Below, in pieces: positions 18,601 to 27,735 of a stretch of 64,000 nucleotides of DNA. The stretch covers positions 62,001 through 126,000 of the forward strand of contig CAIKAF010000015.1 of assembly GCA_903825395.1 (NCBI GenBank), in the 5' to 3' direction. Made by a program: the position numbers and the translations under genes. Under the pieces are notes generated by a model that was not told where the DNA came from, did not search any database, and saw only the letters and a list, made by a program, of their open reading frames with translations. Positions within the stretch are counted from its first letter, which is position 1. Each line of letters begins with the position of its first letter. Source of the DNA: an uncultured Flavobacteriales bacterium. GTDB lineage: Bacteria; Bacteroidota; Bacteroidia; CAIKAF01.

Positions 18601-20154
18601 CTTGCCTTTGCGGCTCCCATTGCCAAATTTGTTATGAAAACCAAAACCATATTTTGCGAGGGAGTAGAGTACATTGATGTAGCGGATGCACGAATCAAGC
18701 CTGGCGATAAAAAAGTCACCATTCAAAAGGGTGCAGAATTGGATCCGTTGAGCAATGCTACCGTTTGGGTTGGAAAAGAAATGCAAACTCATGTGCTAAC
18801 CAAAGCCGATGTGCGCATTTTCACCAGCCACGATTACTCTGGAACCGCAGATTACACCTATGTGGATGAACTGGGAACCGGACAACTGATTCATTTTGCA
18901 TCGGTTCGCAGCCAAAATGATATTACCTATGCCAATGGAAAAGTAGAGCAGCTATCCAACTTCACCATGAGCCCTTATTTTGCCTTTAAGGGGGGAGTCG
19001 AGTTGGAAGGAAATGATCCACTATTGAGGTTTACCGGGTTTACTAAAATCATTCATCCATGCAGCAATCTGGTGAATGAATGGTTGAATTTTAATGCCAA
19101 AATAGATCCGAAGGATATATTAATTCCCATCGGAGATAATCCTAAAAACGACGATGACTTGCCCTTGTTTAATGGTTTCCTATTTTCCAGCGATTCTACG
19201 GGATTGTACCCTGCTATCTTTACCAAAAAGAAAAGATTTACCGATTATGATGTTTTGAAGGTATCAGGGTACTTAAAGTACGATCGTAAAATGAAAGAAT
19301 TCAGGGTGGGAAGCAAGGAAAAACTAGGAGACCGAACCTTGTCAGGGCCCTATTTATCATTTAATACTTCCAACTGCACTTCGTATGGTGAAGGAAGAAT
19401 GGATTTAGGTTCAAAGATGGGTCAGGTAGAATTAAAGGCTGCGGGGAACATTTTGTACTATCCTGACAGCGATAGTACTGAATTAAATTTAACCTTAAGC
19501 ATCAATTTCCCCTTCCCTTCCGAACTTAAAAAAATCATGAAGGGTAGTTTTGAAACCTTAGGCGGTACATCCTTGAATTTAAAAGATGAGGAAACCGTAA
19601 AATACCTTACTGACATGTTGGATAGTACCACCTCTGAAAAGGCTTTTGCAGGAATTCGAGAGGATGGGAAATTTAAGCGGCTACCAAAAGAATTTGATCG
19701 AACATTGGTATTTAACAATGTTAAATTAAGCTGGTGGAAACGCGATAAGGCATTGCAATTCAATGGAGAATCTGGTATGGTGGTATTTGATGGTGAACAA
19801 ATTTTAAAATCCATTTCCCTGATGATGGAATTGAACCGGAAACCCTCGGGCGATTTATTTTCGCTGTTGCTAATTCCGGAAGAAAACAAGGAATTTTATT
19901 TCCAATATAAATCTGGAACGCTTCAGGCATTTTCAACCATCAAGGAATTCCAACAAACCTTGATTGGTTTAGATGCAAAAGACCGGCAATTTACCGAGAA
20001 GAAAGGGGGCACACTAACCCTAATTCCATCCTCAAAACGCCGGTCAGATCGATTTAAAAGTAAATTCGTACCCCTAGATGGCAATGTTCCCGAGGCCAAT
20101 CCTGAGCCAGAGAACCAAGCCGACCCCGGTACTCAGCCTCCTTCCAATGAATAA
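15667..20154 (+). CDS. Large (1495 aa) secreted protein of unknown function
   Basis: Single ORF with signal peptide (WLWLGVVWLWSGVVLGQ); no recognised enzymatic motif; lies between prmA and plsY with 3-nt gap / 8-nt overlap. Confidence 0.8.
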   Translation: MRRSWLWLGVVWLWSGVVLGQVLPDSRPDFLKFYLDLMDDGATGKEWKSAFKEKEDFFASASFAAIEDSLKETTKSLMRKKMRATHYQALMKSVLAISEWKGELTPYFSYLDLVKKTSQKASPTSLQELLDFGEGFFSLGYLYTSSGHAWKAEGDYRFIWEQGKPKMECSRCLLSLESTFDSSRVEGTTLFYEPLEQTIQLQGGRVYFTRNDIPADMAYITLNKASINAKRNSYSADSVWMVQKEFFNEPLLGKMEEKLTATGENRDSRYPKFDSYEARFALEDILPGVDYQGGFSYYGNRFIAKSITDEYSRLTFKREGKPFMVFRSKTFSISKEKISGNNASVTMILETDSIFHPGIQFKYLTESKEVSLLRLGDGTARTPFFNSYHKLDMYFEALYWKTNEDYLRIAMAKGSADSRALFKSASYFSTAESDAIRGLAETHPVIPIFNLLKSKEFPASFTAAELAKFMRMNIDQVENMLIQMSISGIVSYQTETQTVYINERFFNFYFARTGQKDYDVIAFESIISKDNARLSLLDFRLDLFGVSRFAVSDSQSVFIYPADQQVQVKKNRDLSFSGTIEAGKFGIYGKTFEFSYDHFKISLNNVDSVKIAVQSFESAGTGRNDMRFVKTVIERLKGELIIDEPGNKSGAKGLPEYPRLISSSDSYTFYDRPQIEKGVYNRNDVFFKISPFTLDSLDNFRTEQIKLKGNFHSGIFPILDEKLSIQPDYSLGFQRFLKPEGLPAYGGKGQFYDTLQLSHKGIRGAGKLKYLTSNIWSHDFVFYPDSANTMAYKFGIDKSKGPIETPDVKALDVYVHWEPKKDVLEVSNSDKPLEMYEGESAMSGQLTLTPKGLTGDGKMDFGTAEMESSIFNYKSNDFKTDTTSFALKDEASSSGDTANVGLRTDNVRADVTFEGRKGILKSNSAESHVEFPVNNFKAYMEELEWFMDRNEVDMNSSKVDDLGLKGALFVSTSPGMDSLAFAAPIAKFVMKTKTIFCEGVEYIDVADARIKPGDKKVTIQKGAELDPLSNATVWVGKEMQTHVLTKADVRIFTSHDYSGTADYTYVDELGTGQLIHFASVRSQNDITYANGKVEQLSNFTMSPYFAFKGGVELEGNDPLLRFTGFTKIIHPCSNLVNEWLNFNAKIDPKDILIPIGDNPKNDDDLPLFNGFLFSSDSTGLYPAIFTKKKRFTDYDVLKVSGYLKYDRKMKEFRVGSKEKLGDRTLSGPYLSFNTSNCTSYGEGRMDLGSKMGQVELKAAGNILYYPDSDSTELNLTLSINFPFPSELKKIMKGSFETLGGTSLNLKDEETVKYLTDMLDSTTSEKAFAGIREDGKFKRLPKEFDRTLVFNNVKLSWWKRDKALQFNGESGMVVFDGEQILKSISLMMELNRKPSGDLFSLLLIPEENKEFYFQYKSGTLQAFSTIKEFQQTLIGLDAKDRQFTEKKGGTLTLIPSSKRRSDRFKSKFVPLDGNVPEANPEPENQADPGTQPPSNE

Positions 20155-20773
20155 TTATTTGATCTTCTTTATAGCCGTAGGATATTTCAGCGGCAGCATT
20201 CCATTTGCTGTGCTTATCAGCAAGTACAAATTTGGGAAAGACGTCCGAAATATTGGAAGTGGAAATGCAGGCGCCACCAATATGGCTCGAAATTTTGGAA
20301 AAAAGGCAGGCTCGTTAACTCTGATTCTGGATATTGCAAAGGGCGCAATTCCTCCAGCTTTGTATGGATTGATCATGGCATCGCATTTCCAAAATCCTGC
20401 TCAGTATGAAATGTCGGTTTTTATTGTTGCCTATGCCACAGGTCTGGGACATATTTTTCCTGTTTTTGCGGGGTTCAAGGGCGGAAAAGGAGTGGCAACC
20501 CTACTGGGCAGTATGCTGGTGGTTCAGCCGCAATTTGCGCTCATCGGATGCGTATTTTTTGTGGTTATTTTAGGGCTTAGCTCGTATGTATCCTTAGCCT
20601 CTCTTTTGTCGGCCCTTCTTTTCGCCGCTATCGTTGCCTGGCAGCAATCCTTTTCCTTTTCATCCCTATTGGTTTGGGGGTTTCCTTTGTTACTTACATA
20701 TACGCACAGAAGCAACATTGTTCGTTTGGTGCAAGGAAATGAAAATAAAACCCATCTTTTTAAAAAGAAATAG
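20147..20773 (+). CDS. plsY: Glycerol-3-phosphate acyltransferase PlsY
   Basis: YFSGSIPFAVLISK, DVRNIGSGNAGATNMARNFG, HIFPVFAGFKGGKGVATLLG. The start is moved in-frame to 20147. Confidence 0.93.
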   Translation: MNNYLIFFIAVGYFSGSIPFAVLISKYKFGKDVRNIGSGNAGATNMARNFGKKAGSLTLILDIAKGAIPPALYGLIMASHFQNPAQYEMSVFIVAYATGLGHIFPVFAGFKGGKGVATLLGSMLVVQPQFALIGCVFFVVILGLSSYVSLASLLSALLFAAIVAWQQSFSFSSLLVWGFPLLLTYTHRSNIVRLVQGNENKTHLFKKK

Positions 20774-20803
20774 TTTGTGCACCTTTGTTTAAAATATAAA
20801 CGC

Positions 20804-21319
20804 ATGAATATCCGTTTTTCCTACTTAATTTTAATACTTACCCTAACTGTTAGTGGTTTTGGCTGTTCAGCCATTGGAGATTTATTTTCAAATGAATCTG
20901 AAGCGGTAGAAGTAGCTGAAGGTTATCTTGATGCATTAAAAGCAAAAGATTGGGCCAAAGCCAAATCGATGGCAACAGAAGAATCAGCCACCTACATTGA
21001 TATGTTGGAAAGCATCAAGGATGAAATTCCTGGAATGGATTCCATTCAATCCATCACCAAAAAAGGTTCATACAAAGTAGTATTGGTTGAGTATTGCTGC
21101 AATCAAAAAGGCCAACCCGAAGTGCTTGAAATTTCCAACAAATCTGGAGAGTGGAAAGTGCATCAAACTAAATTTGGCGGGAACATGCCTTTAGATCCAA
21201 TGAGCGATGAAATGTTTGATGATGCCGCTTTGGATGAGTCTGATTTAAACGGCGAAGAAGAGACACCCGCTGTTCAACCCGATGAAGAGTTCATGCCGGA
21301 GGAACCCAGCAGCAAATAA
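20804..21319 (+). CDS. Lipoprotein, DUF4878-like
   Basis: Lipobox (VSGFGCSA), EVAEGYLDALKAKDWAKAKSMATEES; acidic C-terminus. Confidence 0.65.
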   Translation: MNIRFSYLILILTLTVSGFGCSAIGDLFSNESEAVEVAEGYLDALKAKDWAKAKSMATEESATYIDMLESIKDEIPGMDSIQSITKKGSYKVVLVEYCCNQKGQPEVLEISNKSGEWKVHQTKFGGNMPLDPMSDEMFDDAALDESDLNGEEETPAVQPDEEFMPEEPSSK

Positions 21320-21336
21320 TTTGTTCTAATACAGAT

Positions 21337-21951
21337 ATGGGGCAAGGCATAGCTAATTATCTTGCCACTTCCATTTTGTTTTTCGTACTGCTTGGCTGCA
21401 GCTCTGTCCCTTCTGATGGAGTTAGTAAGGCTAATGAGGCTGAAATAGAGTACTGCAACCGCACTCTTCAAAATGGAGATGTGCTCTTTCGAATGGGTTA
21501 TGGAGCTGTATCCGAATGGATTAATCAACGGCAAAAATCAAAATTCAATGTCTCTCATGCTGGGATAGCCGTGCATATTCAAGGAAAATGGATGGTTGTG
21601 CATAGCATATCGGGGATGCTTGAAGCCCAAGATGGAGTCCAGATTTCAACATTACCCCAATTTATCCTTGAGGCTCAGCCCAAATCGGTTTTCATAATGC
21701 GGTACAATCTATCAAAATCAAAACGATTGGCGGCGGCCAAAACTGCATTACAATATTGGCAACAAGGAATTCGATTTGATCATCAATTCAATTCAAACGA
21801 TTCTACTTCAATGTATTGCAGCGAGTTAATATTCTATTCCTACCGTTCCATACTGCCCCAGCTGCAAGCCAATCACCCGGATTATGATTTCCAAGCTCTC
21901 ACCGATACATCATTGGGGAATTTGATTGGTCTGTCAATACCTAGAAAATAA
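21337..21951 (+). CDS. YiiX/YebB-like permuted papain (NlpC/P60-type) cysteine hydrolase, lipoprotein
   Basis: NGDVLFRMGYGAVSEWINQRQKSKFNVSHAGIAV, and YCSELIFYSYRSI. Confidence 0.75.
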   Translation: MGQGIANYLATSILFFVLLGCSSVPSDGVSKANEAEIEYCNRTLQNGDVLFRMGYGAVSEWINQRQKSKFNVSHAGIAVHIQGKWMVVHSISGMLEAQDGVQISTLPQFILEAQPKSVFIMRYNLSKSKRLAAAKTALQYWQQGIRFDHQFNSNDSTSMYCSELIFYSYRSILPQLQANHPDYDFQALTDTSLGNLIGLSIPRK

Positions 21952-21978
21952 AGACAATACTATACTTACCTTTGCAGC

Positions 21979-23013
21979 ATGCGCGCAAGATTGCTTTTAA
22001 TTCTATTGCTGTTTTTTTGCAATAAGGTGTCGACCGCACAAGAGTTTCAGCAACGCCAAGCTCTTTGGGATTCTACCTTGATTTGGATTGGGGAAAAAGA
22101 GTATGCCTTAGCCAGGCATGGACTTGAGCGTTTACAGGTGGAGTTTCCCACTTCCACCAAAGTTTTATACAATTTGGGTGTAGTGTACGCCCGAGAGCAT
22201 TTGGACCAACAAGCCTACCGTGTATTTTCTAAATTGGCCGATTTAGACCCTAAATTCCCGAACTTACAGCGTACTCTTGGGTTATTGGCTGTTCGAACAG
22301 GACAAAAAGCTACGGTAGCGGTTGAACATTTTAAAAGAGCCATTGAGGAAGATACCACACGGTTTGACGCCTGGATGAATTTGGGAAGTCTTTCGTTGGG
22401 ATTAAATGACCATCGCTCGGCCGCGGCATACCTAAAAAAAGCCCAACAATTAACGCAAAACGAATGGACTCCTAGTCTTGAATTATCTAGAACATACCGC
22501 CGCATTCGGCATTTGGATTCGGCTGCTGCCATTTGGCAAAAAGTTCCAATGTCCGGAATTAATCAAGCCGATTTTTCATCAGAGCTGGCTTTGGTGCTGA
22601 TTGAGTTTAATCAGTGGGATTCGGCTATGACCATGCTAAGAAAAGCCTTTAACTATGCTATGGATGACCCAATCCATCGAATGAATTATGCAGTAACACT
22701 GTTGGAAACCAAGCGATTTGACGAAGCTGAAAAAGTGCTTACAAGCCTCGAAGATCAAAAAGACTTGAGCACTCCCCTTTCTTTAAATTTTGCTGCTTTA
22801 AATTTAAAGCGAGGTAAAATTGACGAAGCCATTGACCGACTTAACGCTTTGGTTAAAGACCAGCCTGAGCTCGGCGTTGCTTGGATGAATTTAGGTATAG
22901 CCTATGAACATAAGTTAATGAAGCGAGAGGCATGCCACTGTTGGCAAAAATCTGCCGATTTAGGAACACCAAATGCTCAAAAATTTTTAGCCAACGAATG
23001 CGTAGAATTTTAA
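21979..23013 (+). CDS. Tetratricopeptide-repeat protein
   Basis: Repeated TPR-like units (AWMNLGSLSLGLNDHRSAAAYLKKA; AWMNLGIAYEHKLMKREACHCWQKSADLG); TACCTTTG at 21967-21974. Confidence 0.82.
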   Translation: MRARLLLILLLFFCNKVSTAQEFQQRQALWDSTLIWIGEKEYALARHGLERLQVEFPTSTKVLYNLGVVYAREHLDQQAYRVFSKLADLDPKFPNLQRTLGLLAVRTGQKATVAVEHFKRAIEEDTTRFDAWMNLGSLSLGLNDHRSAAAYLKKAQQLTQNEWTPSLELSRTYRRIRHLDSAAAIWQKVPMSGINQADFSSELALVLIEFNQWDSAMTMLRKAFNYAMDDPIHRMNYAVTLLETKRFDEAEKVLTSLEDQKDLSTPLSLNFAALNLKRGKIDEAIDRLNALVKDQPELGVAWMNLGIAYEHKLMKREACHCWQKSADLGTPNAQKFLANECVEF

Positions 23014-24917
23014 TTCTGGTTTTCCTGCTGGGCCTTTTGACCCCTTCATTTGCCCAATCCTGGCCGATTTGGAAACGTCCCAAATCTCGACAGGACTCAC
23101 TGATATGGGCCAAAAACAAACAGGAACACTTCAAGGCCAGCTCCTTAAAGTATTGGCAAAAAGGCGAATTCAAATTCAACCATCGCAGGCAGACAAAAAA
23201 ACTCCCTCTTCTTCTTGGTTTATATCCTAGCGATTCAACCTTATGGACTGCCCAAGCCAAGGATGCATTCCTTCAACGGCATTATTTGAAAGCCGATAGC
23301 TTGCTTCGAATTGCCCAAAATAAAGGCTATATCCTGCAGCATTCCGACATGGTTATTCGAGCCATGGCACAACACCTAAACGGGGCATTTGATTCCGCAA
23401 CCCTCTCCTATCGCTTGTATTTCAGAGATTTAAAACGAGAGCCTGCAGAACGAATAACCTGGGCTAAAAACAGGCTGATCCAAGCCGAAACAGGCACCCG
23501 TTTGGTCGATCGCCGCGACCAACTCTTTTCCACAACCTTGTTTAATTCTTCGGCTGATTCCTTGTTCTCTCCAATCAGTTATGCCTCTGAAAAGTACTAT
23601 TATGCCGTTGATTTCGACGGGCAGAATAAGGTGTACCAACTTCGCCGATTGAATTATCAAATTCAAGATCAAAAACCTGAAAAGCCAGAAGGAGCTTTTA
23701 CGCTCAGACCACTCAGCTTATCGGCAGATGGACAATTGATTATTTTAAAGGCATACTCCCAAAAAACTGGGGCCGATTTGTGGTACGCCCAAAAATTAAA
23801 TGGTCAATGGTCCAATCCTGTTCCATTTCCCCCAGGTGTGAACTCAGATGCGGACGAAATTTCAGGGAGCTACTCACCCACCCTTCAGCGCTTGTATTTT
23901 AGCTCAAACAGAACGGGAGGATTTGGTGGCTATGACCTCTATTCTGCTGACTTTTTACCCGAAAAAGGCTGGTGCAATATCCAAAATTTGGGTCAGGTCA
24001 TCAATACCCGAAAGCATGAGCCTTTTGTTTGGTGCCACATGGACAGCAAAACTCTATATTTTTCCTCCTATGGACATGCCAGCATTGGCGGAGCCGACAT
24101 TCATTTTAGTGAACTTAGAGGCAACCAATTCCAAGCCCCTCAAAATGTTGGATACCCCATCAATACACCCTCTGATGATCTTCATTTAAATTTAAGTCCC
24201 GATGGGCATTTCGCCCTGATGCAAGTGCGGCCAAAAGAAACCAATCCCATTTCTAAACTCCGACTGGTTTCTATGTTCGCACAAACCAAGGAACCGATGT
24301 TGGTTTTGGTAGATAAGTCCTCCATACATCAACCTAAACCCTTAACCGTTCCCATTCAACGTAAAGACCTTTGCCCCTCATGTTCGCCAGTGAAACAATG
24401 GAACCTGAAATTACCTGAAAACCACCTAGGTGGGATTGTGTGGATAGAAGATGATGTCATTCAGCAGCCTTTATTTACGGTTGGATATGGAGCTAAAGAC
24501 ACGCTTCTTCAACTTGCCTTACCGGCAGAACGCCGATACAAAATCACCCTGCTCCCCACAGGGCGTATTCCTAGAATGTTCAGCATCGACCATTTGTACC
24601 CAGAAGGATTTAGCAAAAGCCATCACCGCCTTCCGCCCAACGACGATGCCGGTTCATGCCTTCCCGTTCGACCTGCACTTGAAGACCTGCCTTCAGCTAT
24701 TTTACCTCAAGTATTTCATGTGTTAGACCATTGGAATCAATACCATCCCGGACGAACCATCGAATTAAGCTACAATCAAGAAGACCTTTCTTTGCCTTTA
24801 AACTACCTTAAAAATCAGCTGAGTCGATTGCACCCCGATATGCAAATGTCCATCCGATTTTCTACTGAAACTCCACGAAATTGCCTGCAGTTATCCATTC
24901 CAAAAAATGAACCCTGA
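22998..24917 (+). CDS. PD40/WD40-like beta-propeller secreted protein
   Basis: MRRILILVFLLGLLTPSFAQS signal peptide (start moved from 22932); propeller repeats SPTLQRLYFSSNRTGGFGGYDLYSADF and MDSKTLYFSSYGHASIGGADIHFSEL. Confidence 0.78.
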   Translation: MRRILILVFLLGLLTPSFAQSWPIWKRPKSRQDSLIWAKNKQEHFKASSLKYWQKGEFKFNHRRQTKKLPLLLGLYPSDSTLWTAQAKDAFLQRHYLKADSLLRIAQNKGYILQHSDMVIRAMAQHLNGAFDSATLSYRLYFRDLKREPAERITWAKNRLIQAETGTRLVDRRDQLFSTTLFNSSADSLFSPISYASEKYYYAVDFDGQNKVYQLRRLNYQIQDQKPEKPEGAFTLRPLSLSADGQLIILKAYSQKTGADLWYAQKLNGQWSNPVPFPPGVNSDADEISGSYSPTLQRLYFSSNRTGGFGGYDLYSADFLPEKGWCNIQNLGQVINTRKHEPFVWCHMDSKTLYFSSYGHASIGGADIHFSELRGNQFQAPQNVGYPINTPSDDLHLNLSPDGHFALMQVRPKETNPISKLRLVSMFAQTKEPMLVLVDKSSIHQPKPLTVPIQRKDLCPSCSPVKQWNLKLPENHLGGIVWIEDDVIQQPLFTVGYGAKDTLLQLALPAERRYKITLLPTGRIPRMFSIDHLYPEGFSKSHHRLPPNDDAGSCLPVRPALEDLPSAILPQVFHVLDHWNQYHPGRTIELSYNQEDLSLPLNYLKNQLSRLHPDMQMSIRFSTETPRNCLQLSIPKNEP

Positions 24918-25560
24918 CCTTCGAATCGTTCCAACTAAAGACGGTTCAAACACCTTATTTTCGGAACAATTCAATGAACACTACCATTCTGTTCATGGGG
25001 CCCGTCAGGAATCCATGCATGTTTTTATTCAAATGGGCTTGGCCCACATCCTGCCCCACCATAACCACTTACATGTACTTGAAGTTGGCGGAGGTACCCT
25101 ACTCAATGCCAGACTTAGCTTTGAATTCCTAAATTCAAGCCCGAAAACCTGCAGTTATCACATTGCTGAGGCCTATGCGCCAAATCAGGAAACCATGGAG
25201 CAGTATTGGATGAATTCTGGCATAGACAAAGACTGGCTGCATTTTTATAGCAGGCAACAGCCAATCCAATTCCCAGGCTTCCACCTGCAGCATTCATACT
25301 TAAAAATTGAGGAAGCTCAACTGCCCAAGCAATTCTATCATTTGGTGTATTTTGATGCCTTTGCTCCAAATACCCAACCTGAATTATGGCAAGTATCCAT
25401 CTTCAATCGCCTTGCGGAAGCCATGGTGCCGGGTGGAATTCTTGTCAGTTATTGTGCTCAAGGTCAATTTAAACGCAATCTGAAACAAGCCGGATGGAAG
25501 GTCGAAGCCATTCCCGGGCCCCCGGGAAAAAGGGAAATGACACGGGCCTATAAACAATGA
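24907..25560 (+). CDS. mnmD: tRNA (5-methylaminomethyl-2-thiouridine)(34) methyltransferase MnmD-like
   Basis: DGSNTLFSEQFNEHYHSVHGARQESMHVFI, LEVGGGTLLNA, YFDAFAPNTQPELWQ, VSYCAQGQFKRNLKQAGW. Confidence 0.88.
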   Translation: MNPDLRIVPTKDGSNTLFSEQFNEHYHSVHGARQESMHVFIQMGLAHILPHHNHLHVLEVGGGTLLNARLSFEFLNSSPKTCSYHIAEAYAPNQETMEQYWMNSGIDKDWLHFYSRQQPIQFPGFHLQHSYLKIEEAQLPKQFYHLVYFDAFAPNTQPELWQVSIFNRLAEAMVPGGILVSYCAQGQFKRNLKQAGWKVEAIPGPPGKREMTRAYKQ

Positions 25561-25599
25561 TTCTACTTGGTTTGCAGAATTCTGACTACCTTTAATGCT

Positions 25600-26910
25600 A
25601 TGATTTTGGGGCGCAATATTCAACTGATTTTTGTCCTTCTAATTGGCATGCTGCCGAACATCTGGGCTCAAGTTCCCGCAACCCTATACAGCAGTAAAGG
25701 TGAAATTTTAACAGGATATATCGACGAACCCAATCCCAACCAAGGACTTAAACAAATTGTATTTTACTCCAATATCGACAAAGAAAATCCTCAAAAATTT
25801 TATCCGAGAACACTTCAATACCTTAGGTATATTCCTCAAGGTCAAACCGATTCCCTTAGCCTTCGATCATTGCGTATCGACGATTCTTTTAAATTTGGAT
25901 GGATTGCCGAAAACGGATTTCTTCAATTAATTGAGGTTGCTGAAAAGGAAAAAGTAAATGGAAAATCCGAATTAATAACCCGGTATTATCTACTGGATTC
26001 GGCGGCTACAGAAGTACCCGAAGAAATTTCTGCAGGTAATTTTCGCCGGGTTGCAGGTCGAAAAATCAAAGCCTATGTTCGATTGTACAAAGATTTAAAT
26101 GCAAAGGTGTACGAATTTGAACAACGGGAGCAATTGGTGGCTGAATACAACCGCTGGATTCGAGCCGGGAAACCTGCCAGCAGTTGGACCGAAGAAAATG
26201 GGAATTATACCTTAAAAACCGATCTTGGGCCCCAGATTAAGGCCAAAAAACCCGAACCTTCCAGCACCAATGCTCCGCTTAAAATAAACCTTGAAACCGG
26301 AGCTTATCTGGGTCTTGGATTGATTCAATACGATGAATTCATATTCAATCAATTGGGTATGCGCTTTAGCAATCCCGGCCCCGGCTACCAAATTCAATTG
26401 GGCGCCAATCTCGAACTTCAAGAGCGCATTCTGATTCGGGCCGGGCTCAATATTTCGGCAAAAGGACTGCGCGTCAATTACTCTGCTGAAATTGATTCAG
26501 TTCTTCCAATTCAGCTGACTGAAACTTGGAATATGACTTACCTGGGGGGCTACACGCTGGTGGAGTACCACCAAAATGATTTTTTCTTTGGCGGCGGGCT
26601 GGACTTTAGCTTCCATCCGTTTTTAAAGCAACGAATAACGGGGGAAAATGAACAAGTAAAAATAGATGAAGAGGGCTCATTGCTCTTTGAAGGCCCTGTA
26701 AATCAATTTGATATTGTATTAAGCACAGGCTTTACAATGAAAGATCCTCAGGGAAAATTTCGAATTAAGCCCTTATTGACCTACCACTTACCTGTTCAAA
26801 ATTTGCTTCGGTTTTACGATCCATTGCAGAGTATAACGGGTCTAAATCAATATCCTCTAGCCGGAATCAGCTTCAGATTGGGGGTGGTAGTTGACTTTTT
26901 GATTAAATAA
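25600..26910 (+). CDS. Putative outer membrane protein (hypothetical)
   Basis: Signal peptide, C-terminal beta-barrel-like repeats ending ISFRLGVVVDFLIK. The start is moved in-frame to 25600, next to TACCTTTA at 25587-25594. Confidence 0.65.
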   Translation: MILGRNIQLIFVLLIGMLPNIWAQVPATLYSSKGEILTGYIDEPNPNQGLKQIVFYSNIDKENPQKFYPRTLQYLRYIPQGQTDSLSLRSLRIDDSFKFGWIAENGFLQLIEVAEKEKVNGKSELITRYYLLDSAATEVPEEISAGNFRRVAGRKIKAYVRLYKDLNAKVYEFEQREQLVAEYNRWIRAGKPASSWTEENGNYTLKTDLGPQIKAKKPEPSSTNAPLKINLETGAYLGLGLIQYDEFIFNQLGMRFSNPGPGYQIQLGANLELQERILIRAGLNISAKGLRVNYSAEIDSVLPIQLTETWNMTYLGGYTLVEYHQNDFFFGGGLDFSFHPFLKQRITGENEQVKIDEEGSLLFEGPVNQFDIVLSTGFTMKDPQGKFRIKPLLTYHLPVQNLLRFYDPLQSITGLNQYPLAGISFRLGVVVDFLIK

Positions 26911-26916
26911 TTTTTT

Positions 26917-27066
26917 GGGGCGCTGATCCGGCTGTCACAGGTAGCGGCTTGGTGTCGCCGGTTCGGGGCTGGCCTGCTGCGGTGGCTCCCAAGGTCGCCT
27001 CCTCGCCGGGCCCCGAATCGGCACCACCTACACCGGCTACCTTGTTCCATCCGGGCGCCAGGCCTC
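26917..27066 (-). repeat. Dispersed ~150-bp structured GC-rich element, copy 3 (divergent)
   Basis: Keeps the core TGCGGTGGCTCCCAAGGTCGCCTCC. Outer and variable stems are rewritten but complementary: AGGTAGC (26939-26945)/GCTACCT (27036-27042) and CCGGTTCGGGGC/GCCCCGAATCGG (27010-27021). Confidence 0.75.
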
Positions 27067-27226
27067 AAAAGTGCCTAACCCATTCCATGAAATTTATTGG
27101 ATATGAAGTATCAAATCTACAATTGGCATCCATTTGCTAAAAAATCTTCTTCGATTTAAATCACTGTTTATCAACGCCATATGTTTATTGTACCTATAAA
27201 ACTTCAAAAATATAGCCCCTTTACCC

Positions 27227-27257
27227 TTGAAACTTAAAAAACACATGGGTATCTTTG
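27227..27257 (+). promoter_or_regulatory. Candidate promoter in a ~670-bp intergenic region
   Basis: TTG (27227-27229), N20, TATCTTTG (27250-27257); no convincing + strand ORF downstream. Confidence 0.4.
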
Positions 27258-27735
27258 TAGTTCACTGGTGAAACGTTCTTTAAATGCTTCGTCACGTATT
27301 GGGGTGGCGAGGAACACTTTGGGTTATTTTTATGATGTGAAGTTTGTTTGAAGAAAGATAAGCCGAAAGGGTTATCTGGATTCAATTGGGGGGTCTCAGA
27401 AATGCTTTCTTATTTTGTTGGGGGTGACTTTGACAAATAGGGAAGCGGGAATTTCGGGTATGAGACTGGGTTGGTGCGGCAGATCAGCCCTTTTTGATTG
27501 GGGAGTAACAGAGGATGTGGGATGAGGATTGGGTTCTACATTTTTTAGGCTCTCGGTTTTGTGGAAAGTTGGGCCTTGCCCAAGGGAAGACATCCTGCCA
27601 GTTTTGGTGCGGATGAAAAATCATTGGCTAGAACGATTCTCTACCCCTCCCTTGTAATGAAGAAATTCAACCTCAAGCGCTAAGAACCGAATTGATCGAA
27701 TTCAATTCGTTAAAAGGAGCCTCAAACGAATTTGA

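Noticed and set aside
27396-27593. 65-aa minus ORF in the large intergenic region
   Set aside because: Low-complexity composition and no recognised motif; region treated as possibly non-coding instead.
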